A stretch of DNA of 50,384 bases from NCBI GenBank assembly GCA_945952225.1, contig CAMFHP010000057.1:1-50384 (forward strand). Reading direction: 5' to 3'. A program made the translations under genes and the position numbers. The notes beneath the pieces are model-generated. The model made no database searches and had not been told where the DNA came from. It saw only the letters and a list, made by a program, of their open reading frames with translations. The first letter of the stretch is position 1. Each line of letters begins with the position of its first letter. Shown here piece by piece: positions 43,674 through 50,234 of the stretch. This DNA comes from an uncultured Myxococcaceae bacterium (GTDB taxonomy: Bacteria; Myxococcota_A; Polyangia; Polyangiales; Ga0077539).

Positions 43674-44292
43674 GGCTCGCTCCGTGGGGTGCGCCGTGGG
43701 GTGCGCCGTGCGCGACGTCGCGCGGCGGAGGCATGGGCATGAAGCGCGGAAAGCGCGGCGCGTGCGGGTCGTGGCAGTCGATGCAGTGGTTGCGAACGCG
43801 CGGTCCGCGGTGCAGGTCCCAGTGGCCGTTCATGCCGCCGTGGGCGCCGTGCTCCCAGTCGCGTCGCTGCGGGCCGTGGCACTGGCCGCACAGGCGAAAC
43901 GCGTCGGTCATCGCGATGGACTCTCCCGTCGCGAGCCGCAGCCGGTCGAAGTGCGCGGGGTTGTGGCAAGACGCACACGCGTTGTCGCCGTGCTCGAAGC
44001 GCAACCCCGCGTGGGGCCCGCCGATCGACTGCGCGCTCACGGGCAGCGCGGGCGGCGGCTGGAGCACCGCGTGGCAGGTCACGCAGCGCACCTCGACGGG
44101 CTCGCCGTGCGGGTCGAGCACCGTGCCCTCGATCGCCGTCGTCGACCGCGGAACGTGCAACGTCACCGGGAAGGTCTCCCCATCGCGCGCTCCCGCGTCG
44201 GCGAACGTGCGCGTCGGGTCGGCGTAGCGCGCCGGGCCGTCACATCCGAGCGAGGCGAGGGCGAACATGACGAAGATCAGCGCGCGTCGCAT
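43666..44292 (-). CDS. Tetraheme cytochrome c lipoprotein
   Basis: This 208-residue lipoprotein (signal ending LASLGC, Cys17) is the first gene of the nap operon. It has CVTCH 70-74, CASCH 106-110, CGQCH 135-139 and CIDCH 160-164, and a His-rich C-terminus with three HGA/HGAPHG repeats. It is distinct from the NapB-like cytochrome and from NapC. A likely role is the electron link between the NrfC/D module and the tetraheme NapB, or a parallel electron sink. The promoter must lie in the 45 bases shared with the divergent regulator gene, but no clear one was seen. Confidence 0.9.
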   Translation of the reverse strand: MRRALIFVMFALASLGCDGPARYADPTRTFADAGARDGETFPVTLHVPRSTTAIEGTVLDPHGEPVEVRCVTCHAVLQPPPALPVSAQSIGGPHAGLRFEHGDNACASCHNPAHFDRLRLATGESIAMTDAFRLCGQCHGPQRRDWEHGAHGGMNGHWDLHRGPRVRNHCIDCHDPHAPRFPRFMPMPPPRDVAHGAPHGAPHGASHE

Positions 44293-44337
44293 CGTGTGCT
44301 CCGTGGGCGCGGCGGTGTCGGTACCATCGGCGCCGCG

Positions 44338-45090
44338 ATGCGCCCTGACGAGATCGAGAGCCGCCTGCGAGTGAGTCCCCTGTTCCGCGACGTGGCCCCG
44401 TCGTCGCTGCACCGCTTCGCGCGAGAGACCGCGCTCGTGCGCGTCGACGAGGGCGCGGCGCTCTGGCGACCGGGCGCGCTCGCCGACCGCTTCATGCTCG
44501 TGCAGCGCGGCCTCGTGCAGGTGCTCCGGCGCATGCCCACGGGCGACGTGGCCACCCTCGCCCTCTTCGGTCCGCGCGAGTGTGTGGGCGTGGTGGCCGT
44601 GCTGAACCGAAAGCCCTGGCCCGCCGAGGCCATCGCCCACGGCGACCACGTCGAGGTGCTCGCGGTGCGGGCCGAGCCCGTGCTCGACGCCATGCGCGAA
44701 GACCCGAGCCTCGCGATGGCCGCCAACCGCGTGCTCTGCGACGCCACGGAGATGCTCCGCTCGCGCATCGATGTGTTGAGCGCGGGGGCCGTTCCCCAGC
44801 GGCTCGCGGCGCTGCTGCTGCACCTCGGCGAGCGCTTCGGCGACACCGACGAGGGGGGCGCGCTGCGCATCCCGCTGGCCCTCTCGCGGGCCTCGCTCGC
44901 GCGGCTCGTGAGCGCGCGCGTCGAGACCGTGATCCGCACGGCGAGCGAGTGGCAGAAACGGGGGCTGCTGGTCACCGACGCGACGGGCTTCGAGGTCCGC
45001 GACGCGGCCGCGCTCCAGCAGATCGTCGATGAGGGTGACGGGGGTTCGCACGGGAGGGACACTCGTCCCGTTTCGCGCAACGACCCATGA
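44338..45090 (+). CDS. CRP/FNR-family transcriptional regulator
   Basis: This 250-residue protein has an N-terminal cyclic-nucleotide-binding fold (about 1-130: LFRDVAPSSLHRFARE, EGAALWRPGALADRFMLVQRG, LFGPRECVGVVAVL). A long helix and a C-terminal HTH whose recognition helix reads SARVETVIRTA follow. Compared with FNR (V-E-T-I-S-R), the Glu and Arg are kept and the Ser is replaced by Ile. It lacks the N-terminal Cys cluster of FNR and has only two Cys, so it is not an Fe-S oxygen sensor. It resembles NO- or heme-responsive Dnr-type regulators. It is divergent from the nap operon, and its own 3' end carries an operator. Confidence 0.87.
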   Translation: MRPDEIESRLRVSPLFRDVAPSSLHRFARETALVRVDEGAALWRPGALADRFMLVQRGLVQVLRRMPTGDVATLALFGPRECVGVVAVLNRKPWPAEAIAHGDHVEVLAVRAEPVLDAMREDPSLAMAANRVLCDATEMLRSRIDVLSAGAVPQRLAALLLHLGERFGDTDEGGALRIPLALSRASLARLVSARVETVIRTASEWQKRGLLVTDATGFEVRDAAALQQIVDEGDGGSHGRDTRPVSRNDP

Positions 45091-45100
45091 CATCGGTCAT
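45087..45100 (+). promoter_or_regulatory. FNR-like operator ATGAC-N4-GTCAT, copy 1
   Basis: A perfect half-site pair with centre ATCG, overlapping the stop codon of the CRP/FNR gene. Its centre is 97 bp upstream of copy 2. Confidence 0.7.
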
Positions 45101-45183
45101 GACCGCGCGGCGTCACGGCGCTGCGAGCTGCGAAACACGGCGGTGCTTGCGGGCGCTTCACGGAGCGCGTGTGCAGGGGGCCC

Positions 45184-45197
45184 ATGACATCCGTCAT
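45184..45197 (+). promoter_or_regulatory. FNR-like operator ATGAC-N4-GTCAT, copy 2, upstream of nnrS
   Basis: Perfect half-sites around ATCC. The centre (45190.5) is 62.5 bp before the nnrS ATG and 61.5 bp before the start site predicted from the -10 box, a class I position. Confidence 0.75.
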
Positions 45198-45215
45198 CGC
45201 TGCGGGCGCGCCGCG

Positions 45216-45245
45216 TTGTCGGCCTCGACCTGCGGTGCCTAGCGT
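45216..45245 (+). promoter_or_regulatory. Promoter of nnrS
   Basis: TTGTCG, an 18 bp spacer and TAGCGT (45240-45245) lie 7 bases before the ATG at 45253, predicting a transcript that starts about one base before the ATG. Confidence 0.5.
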
Positions 45246-45252
45246 GAGCGCC

Positions 45253-46473
45253 ATGAAGACGCGCCCCCTGGGATTGCACCTCGTCGGCGAGGTCCCCGCC
45301 GCCCCCGACGCACCGCGCTTCGCGCTGGGGCAGAAGGGCTTTCGACCGTTCTTTCTCCTCGCAGGCGTGTTCGCGGCAGCCCTCCTCCCGCTGTGGCTCG
45401 CGGCGCTGTTCTCGCGCTTCGATCCCGGCGCGTACTTCGGCGCGTTGTACTGGCACGCGCACGAGATGGTCTTCGGCTTCTCCGTCGCCGTGCTCGCGGG
45501 CTTTCTCCTCACCGCCGTCGGCAACTGGACGCAGCGCGAGACCGCCGTGGGCGCCCCCCTCTACGCGCTCGCGACCCTGTGGCTCCTCGGGCGTGTCGCG
45601 GTGCTCTTCGCGATGCACCTCCCGCGGGGCGTGGCGGCGGCCGTCGACCTCGCGTTCCTGCCCGCGCTCACCGCGGTGCTCGCGCGTCCGCTCGTGGCCA
45701 CGGGCAACCGTCGCAACTACGTGATGGTGGTGGCCCTGGGCGCGCTGTGGCTCTGCAACCTCGCGACGCACCTCGACGCCCTCGGTGTGCTCTCCGCGTG
45801 GCGCCGCCGGGGATCGCTCGTCGCCGTCGACGTGGTGACCTTCTTCATGGTCGCCATGGCCGGGCGGGTCTTTCCGATGTTCACGCGCAACGCGACGCGC
45901 GTGGAATCGATCCGCAACATCCCGTGGCTCGACCACGCTGCGGTGCTCTCGATGGGCGTGCTCACGGCGCTCTCGGCCTTCGCGCCCGACACCGCACCCA
46001 CCTCGCTCGTCGCGATGGTCACCGCGACGCTCGCCGTCGCGCGGGCGTGGCACTGGGGCGCGCGTCACACCGCGCGCAACCCGATGCTGTGGATCCTCCA
46101 CGCGGGCTACGGCTGGCTCTGCGTCGGCCTCGCGATGCGCGCGCTCGCCCCGTGGCTCGGCCCGCACGCGACCACGCTCGCCACGCACGCGCTCACCGCG
46201 GGCGCCATCGGATCGCTCACGCTCGGCATGATGGCCCGCGTCGCCCTCGGACACACCGGCCGCGCGATCACGGCCACGCGCACGGTCGCGCTCTCGTTCG
46301 CGATGGTGACCCTCGCGGCGGTGCTCCGCGTGCTGGCGCCGTGGGTGCTCTTCGCGCAGTACCGCGCGCTGCTCGTGGCCTCGGGAGCGCTCTGGTCCGC
46401 GGCCTTCGCGCTCTTCGTGGTCGCGTACCTCCCGGTGCTCACCGCGCCGCGCGTCGACGGAAGGGCGGGCTGA
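45253..46473 (+). CDS. nnrS: NnrS family membrane protein
   Basis: This 406-residue protein has about twelve membrane segments and a N-terminal PRFALGQKGFRPFFLLAGVFAA region, followed by YWHAHEMVFGFSVAVLAGFLLTAVGNWT. Conserved His-containing motifs and GRVFPMFTRNA identify the NnrS family, heme- and copper-containing proteins induced by NO and tied to nitrosative stress. The ATG at 45253 is chosen because the operator and promoter lie just upstream; an earlier ATG would lie inside the operator. The next gene starts five bases after its stop. Confidence 0.93.
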   Translation: MKTRPLGLHLVGEVPAAPDAPRFALGQKGFRPFFLLAGVFAAALLPLWLAALFSRFDPGAYFGALYWHAHEMVFGFSVAVLAGFLLTAVGNWTQRETAVGAPLYALATLWLLGRVAVLFAMHLPRGVAAAVDLAFLPALTAVLARPLVATGNRRNYVMVVALGALWLCNLATHLDALGVLSAWRRRGSLVAVDVVTFFMVAMAGRVFPMFTRNATRVESIRNIPWLDHAAVLSMGVLTALSAFAPDTAPTSLVAMVTATLAVARAWHWGARHTARNPMLWILHAGYGWLCVGLAMRALAPWLGPHATTLATHALTAGAIGSLTLGMMARVALGHTGRAITATRTVALSFAMVTLAAVLRVLAPWVLFAQYRALLVASGALWSAAFALFVVAYLPVLTAPRVDGRAG

Positions 46474-46478
46474 TCTCC

Positions 46479-47594
46479 ATGGGCATCGACACCCTCACGC
46501 GCCACGCGCCGCGCAGCGCGCCCTCGCTCGACTTCGACCACCATCCACTGCTCGCGATCTGGGAGGTGACACAGGCCTGCGACCTCGCGTGTCAGCACTG
46601 CCGCGCGAGCGCGACGCCCGACCGCCACCACGGCGAGCTCGACACCGACGAGGGCTTCGCCCTGCTGCGCGCGATGCGCGACCTCGGAACGCCCGTGGTG
46701 GTGCTCACGGGCGGTGATCCTGCGAAGCGCGACGACCTCGAAGCGCTCGTCGCACACGGCGTCTCGCTGGGCCTCACGATGACGGTCACCCCGTCGGGAA
46801 CGCCCCGCATGACCGACGACCGCATCCGCTCGCTGGTGCGCGCGGGGGCCACGCGCATCGCCGTGTCACTCGACGCGCCCGACGCCGAGAGCCACGACGC
46901 GTTCCGCGGTGTTCCCGGGAGCTTCGCCGAGAGCCTCCGCATCGTGCGGGCCGCGCGCGAGGCCGGTGCGCAGGTGCAGATCAACACCTCGGTGGGGCCG
47001 CACAACCGCCGCGCGCTCGCCCCCATGGCGGCCCTCGCGGGTGAGCTCGGCGTGTCATTGTGGGCGGTGTTCCTCGTGGTGCCCACGGGGCGGGCGGGGG
47101 CCTCGCTGCTGATGCGCGCGCACGACGTGGAGGTCATGCTCGAAGCGCTCGCCGACCTCGCCGCGACCGCGCCCTTCGATGTGAAGACCACGGCGGCGCC
47201 GCACTTTCGCCGCGTGCTCCTGCAACGGCATCAGCGCGACGACGCGCGCGGGATGCTCCGCGACGTCGACGAGCGCGGCGTGGTGCGCGGCATGCGGGGC
47301 ATCACCGACGGCGTGGGGATCCTCTTCGTGTCGCACACGGGCGAGATCTACCCGAGCGGGTTCATGCCCATGAGCGCGGGCAACGTGCGCACCGACGCGC
47401 TCGCGGCGGTGTACCGCGCGCATCCGCTGTTCACCTCGCTGCGCGACGCCGATGGGCTCCAGGGCAAGTGCGGGCGATGCCCGTTCCGGCGCGTGTGTGG
47501 CGGCTCGCGGGCCCGCGCACTGGCGGCCTGGGGTGATCCGCTGGGCGAAGATCCGCTCTGCGCATACCAACCGCGCGACGAGGGCCACGGGTGA
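46479..47594 (+). CDS. Radical SAM/SPASM-type protein, NirJ/AhbD-like
   Basis: This 371-residue protein has the radical SAM motif CDLACQHC in EVTQACDLACQHCRASA. A TIM-barrel core follows (GGDPAKRDDLEALV, ISVSLDAPDAESHDAFRGVPGSF). The C-terminal extra cluster CGRCPFRRVCGGSRARALA resembles NirJ and AhbD heme-biosynthesis enzymes; the GGSRARA sequence is typical. Family members remove acetate or propionate side chains from porphyrin precursors. It is co-transcribed with nnrS. A role in a heme pathway for NO or nitrate respiration is inferred, and peptide modification is the alternative. Confidence 0.88.
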   Translation: MGIDTLTRHAPRSAPSLDFDHHPLLAIWEVTQACDLACQHCRASATPDRHHGELDTDEGFALLRAMRDLGTPVVVLTGGDPAKRDDLEALVAHGVSLGLTMTVTPSGTPRMTDDRIRSLVRAGATRIAVSLDAPDAESHDAFRGVPGSFAESLRIVRAAREAGAQVQINTSVGPHNRRALAPMAALAGELGVSLWAVFLVVPTGRAGASLLMRAHDVEVMLEALADLAATAPFDVKTTAAPHFRRVLLQRHQRDDARGMLRDVDERGVVRGMRGITDGVGILFVSHTGEIYPSGFMPMSAGNVRTDALAAVYRAHPLFTSLRDADGLQGKCGRCPFRRVCGGSRARALAAWGDPLGEDPLCAYQPRDEGHG

Positions 47595-47638
47595 GCGGGG
47601 TCGAGGGCGCCGGACGATGGATCGAAGCAGCACGCGGG

Positions 47639-47980
47639 TGACCAGAAGGGTGCCTGCGCGCGTGGTGAGTGCGCGATCGAGTGACGTGGAGGTCACTCCG
47701 CGCGTGAGTGAGAGCGCGATCGGGTGACGTGGAGGTCACTCCGCGCGTGAGTGGGTGCACGATCGAGTGACGTGAAGGGCACCTTCCGGTGGTCGAGTGC
47801 GCGAGGGAGTGACGTGGAGGGCACTCCGCGCGTGAGTGGGTGCGCGATCGGGTGACGTGGAGGGCACCTTCGGGCGCTTCGAAGCACGCGGGAGTGACCT
47901 GGAGGGCACTTTCGGGTGCTTCGAAGCACGCGGGAGTGACCTGGAGGGCACTTTCGGGTGGTCCAGGGCGTCGGGCGGAC
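47639..47980. repeat. Tandem degenerate repeat array, 42-43 bp period, about eight units
   Basis: Units begin with TGAC at 47639, 47682, 47725, 47768, 47810, 47853, 47895 and 47937. The core is GTGAC(G/C)TGGAGG(T/G)CAC, an imperfect inverted repeat (GTGAC-N6-GTCAC in units 2 and 3), followed by a variable part. The last three units form a sub-type with a GCTTCGAAGCACGCGGGAG segment. The array fills most of the 505-base gap between the convergent radical SAM and moaA genes. Short open frames in it change phase between units and are not convincing genes. Confidence 0.85.
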
Positions 47981-48021
47981 CGGGGTTCCGTTCGGTCACC
48001 ACCGATGCTTCCGTGGGAGGC

Positions 48022-48052
48022 GCACCGGGCGCTGCCCGGCGCTTCCAGAAGC
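48022..48052. terminator. Two adjoining hairpins downstream of moaA
   Basis: CCGGGC-GCT-GCCCGG (48025-48039, extended by flanking GC) adjoins GCTTC-CA-GAAGC (48041-48052). They lie 48-78 bases after the moaA stop on the minus strand and between two convergent genes. No T-run follows, so a role in termination is only likely. Confidence 0.35.
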
Positions 48053-48099
48053 GGACAGCGCGGGTCGGTTCGGTGGGGCGCGCGCTCACGGCCCCCCGA

Positions 48100-49125
48100 T
48101 CACCCGCCCGTCGCGCGCATGCTCACCGACGCGGCGCTCTCTTCGGTGCATCCGCGCCATGCGCCATCGGGCTTGTCGCTCCACGCCACGCGCATCGCCG
48201 CGCGCAGCGCGTCTCCCTCGGCGCCCTCACGGAGCACCGCACCGACGGCCACCCCCGACGTGCGCGCCAGACACGACCGCAACACCCCATCACTCGTCAC
48301 ACGGAGCCGATCGCAGCCCTCGCAGAACGTCTCCGTCGCGCCCGCGATGAAGCCCACGCGACGCCCGCTCCCGTCTCGCGCGCGGAGGTACACGGCCGGT
48401 CCCCGCTCGGCCTCGCGCGCACCGTCACCGTCATCGAGCAGGTGTGCGAGCGCAGCCCGTTGCGCCGCGCTCGACACCCGCGCGCCCTCGCCGAGCACGC
48501 GCCCCTCGCCCACGCCCATGAGCTCCAGAAAGCGCGGCGTGGCCCCGCGCGACCACACGTGCTGTGTGATCGCATCGAGCTCGCCGTCGTTCTCGCCACG
48601 GAGCACCACGGTGTTGGTCTTCACCTCGTCGAAGCCCGCCGCGCAGGCCGCGTCGAGGCCGCGGCGCACGCGCGTGAGGTCTCCGCCGCGGGTCATGCGC
48701 GCGAAGGTTGGCGCGTCGAGCGAGTCGAGCGACACGTTCACGCGACGGAGCCCCGCGGCGCGCAGCGACCTCGCCATCGACCCGAGACGCGCGCCGTTGG
48801 TGGTGAGCGCGAGGTCATCGAGGCCCAACGTCGCGAGGCGTTCGACGAGGTGCACCAGGTCTCGGTACAGCAGCGGTTCGCCGCCGGTGATGCGCACGCG
48901 ACGGATGCCGCCCGCCGTGAGGGCCGCCACGAGCGAGGTCCACGCGTCGACGTCGAGGCGGTCGCGCGGAGAGACCCACGTCTCGCTCCCCGCCGGGCGG
49001 CAGTAGACGCAGGCCATGTCGCAGCGGTCGGTCACCGAGAGGCGCACCGCGCGGGGTGCCACCACCTCGGCGCGCCACGGCGCACGAGAGACCTCTCCAC
49101 GAAACACGGGAAGCAGCGCCGACAT
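48100..49125 (-). CDS. moaA: GTP 3',8-cyclase, molybdenum cofactor biosynthesis
   Basis: This 341-residue protein has the radical SAM motif CDMACVYC in LSVTDRCDMACVYCRP, TGGEPLLYRDL and SLDSLDAPTFARMTR. The C-terminal cluster is ETFCEGCDRLRVTSDG...RSCLA, and the conserved C-terminal Gly-Gly is intact. MoaA starts molybdenum cofactor synthesis from GTP, and NapA needs the cofactor. The ATG at 49125 is chosen because an FNR-like operator sits 42.5 bp upstream; a Met at 49167 would lie in the operator itself. No SD is visible, in line with a leaderless mRNA. Its neighbours moaC, moeA and others are not in this window. Confidence 0.93.
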   Translation of the reverse strand: MSALLPVFRGEVSRAPWRAEVVAPRAVRLSVTDRCDMACVYCRPAGSETWVSPRDRLDVDAWTSLVAALTAGGIRRVRITGGEPLLYRDLVHLVERLATLGLDDLALTTNGARLGSMARSLRAAGLRRVNVSLDSLDAPTFARMTRGGDLTRVRRGLDAACAAGFDEVKTNTVVLRGENDGELDAITQHVWSRGATPRFLELMGVGEGRVLGEGARVSSAAQRAALAHLLDDGDGAREAERGPAVYLRARDGSGRRVGFIAGATETFCEGCDRLRVTSDGVLRSCLARTSGVAVGAVLREGAEGDALRAAMRVAWSDKPDGAWRGCTEESAASVSMRATGG

Positions 49126-49160
49126 CCGTGGGATATGGGCACCGACCGCGCCGCGCGACG

Positions 49161-49174
49161 ATGACATCGGTCAC
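49161..49174 (-). promoter_or_regulatory. FNR-like operator, copy 3, upstream of moaA
   Basis: ATGAC-ATCG-GTCAC on the plus strand has one deviation from the perfect pair. Its centre is 42.5 bp before the moaA ATG. A CCATAT -10-like box (49138-49133) lies between them and predicts a start one base before the ATG, putting the operator at -41.5. Confidence 0.7.
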
Positions 49175-49194
49175 ACACCCCATCGCCCCGTCGT

Positions 49195-50121
49195 TCAGAG
49201 CGGAACGGCGAGGTCGAACTGCACGATGCGGTAGTCGGTCGCGTTCATGAATCCGCCCGTCGGAGCGAAGAACGCGACGCCCGGACGGAGCAGCGCGGAG
49301 CCCACCGCGAAGTTGCCGCGAAGGCCTCCGCCGACGGTGAACTGGTCTCGCCTGAGCGGGTTGCCTGCGGGCGCGGCGGCGACGACGGCGGCAGGGTCCG
49401 AGAGCCAGCGCTGGTAGTGGGCCTCGACGCTCACCGTGAGCCACGGAACGAGCTGGTAGCCCACGTGCGCGCCGGTGGTGAAGTTGGTGCGGCTCGCGTC
49501 GGCGTTGACGGTCTCGCCCCACACGCGCGTGAGCTGGAGCACCGTGAACTCGGCCTGCGCGGTGAGCCCATGGCCCATCCACATCACGCCCGCGCCGCCC
49601 ATCACGGTGAGGTAGTCCGCGGCGAAGAGGGCGTTGTCCATCGCCTGGCGCGTGTACACGCCGCTCGCGAAGGTGGCGCGCTGCGCGGGCGAGCTGTCAC
49701 TGCCTGCGCCCACAGGCACGGTCACGCCGAGGAACACCGGCAGACGCCATCCCGGCGCGAGCTGCGGGGTCCACAGGGCGAAGAGCAGCGGGTTCACGAG
49801 GGCCTGGCGTCCATCGGCCTGGTCGGGCGCGTGCGTGACCACACCGAGGCGTCCGTAGAGCCCGAGATCGGGCAGCGCCGCGAAGGGACGCCCGCCCCCC
49901 GTGAGCAGCGTCGCGGTGCTCGTCGCGGCACTCTGAAAGGCCACGGCGACATCCATCCGCACGAGGTTGGGCGCGATGGCAGGGCGGAGGTTCCACGGCA
50001 GCGAGTAGCGCGCGCGGGCCATGGGGCCGGGCGGTGCGGCGGGCGCGACGGTCTGCGCGAGCGAGGCACCGGAGACGACCGTGAGCGCGGCGACCATCGA
50101 GGCGAGTGCGAGGCTTCTCAT
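49195..50121 (-). CDS. Outer-membrane beta-barrel protein, transporter-like
   Basis: This 308-residue protein has a signal peptide (RSLALASMVAALTVVSGASLAQ). Alternating short beta strands follow (ARYSLPWNLRPAIAPNLVRMDVAVAF, GRLGVVTHA, LTVSVEAHYQRWL) and the end is TDYRIVQFDLAVPL, with an aromatic two residues into the last strand. This looks like a small outer-membrane barrel rather than a TonB receptor. I recognise no specific family. The upstream operator places it in the same local regulon as nnrS and moaA, so it may admit nitrate, nitrite or molybdate, which is inference. Confidence 0.8.
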   Translation of the reverse strand: MRSLALASMVAALTVVSGASLAQTVAPAAPPGPMARARYSLPWNLRPAIAPNLVRMDVAVAFQSAATSTATLLTGGGRPFAALPDLGLYGRLGVVTHAPDQADGRQALVNPLLFALWTPQLAPGWRLPVFLGVTVPVGAGSDSSPAQRATFASGVYTRQAMDNALFAADYLTVMGGAGVMWMGHGLTAQAEFTVLQLTRVWGETVNADASRTNFTTGAHVGYQLVPWLTVSVEAHYQRWLSDPAAVVAAAPAGNPLRRDQFTVGGGLRGNFAVGSALLRPGVAFFAPTGGFMNATDYRIVQFDLAVPL

Positions 50122-50156
50122 GCCCCGCACGTAGCGCCGACCAGGTCGCGCAGACG

Positions 50157-50170
50157 ATGACGGTTGTCAT
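50157..50170 (-). promoter_or_regulatory. FNR-like operator, copy 4, upstream of outer-membrane protein gene
   Basis: ATGAC-GGTT-GTCAT has perfect half-sites with a different centre. Its centre is 42.5 bp before the ATG at 50121, the same spacing as at moaA. A CTACGT -10-like box (50134-50129) lies 7 bases before the ATG. Confidence 0.75.
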
Positions 50171-50234
50171 CGCGCGCTGCGATCCGCGTGTCGGCACCGG
50201 ACGCATCACCGCACGGGATTCCCGCTGGATGCAC

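Noticed and set aside
44293-44337. Operator for the CRP/FNR protein in the nap/regulator gap
   Set aside because: Only a GGTACC palindrome with TACCAT was found, which does not match the ATGAC-N4-GTCAT pattern, so control of the nap operon by this site is not supported.
45169-45252. Earlier start of nnrS at 45169 or 45184
   Set aside because: These starts would place the coding region over the operator and promoter, and add residues without NnrS similarity.
47736-48089. Small open frames inside the 42-43 bp repeat array
   Set aside because: Their translations change register with each unit because the period is not a multiple of three.
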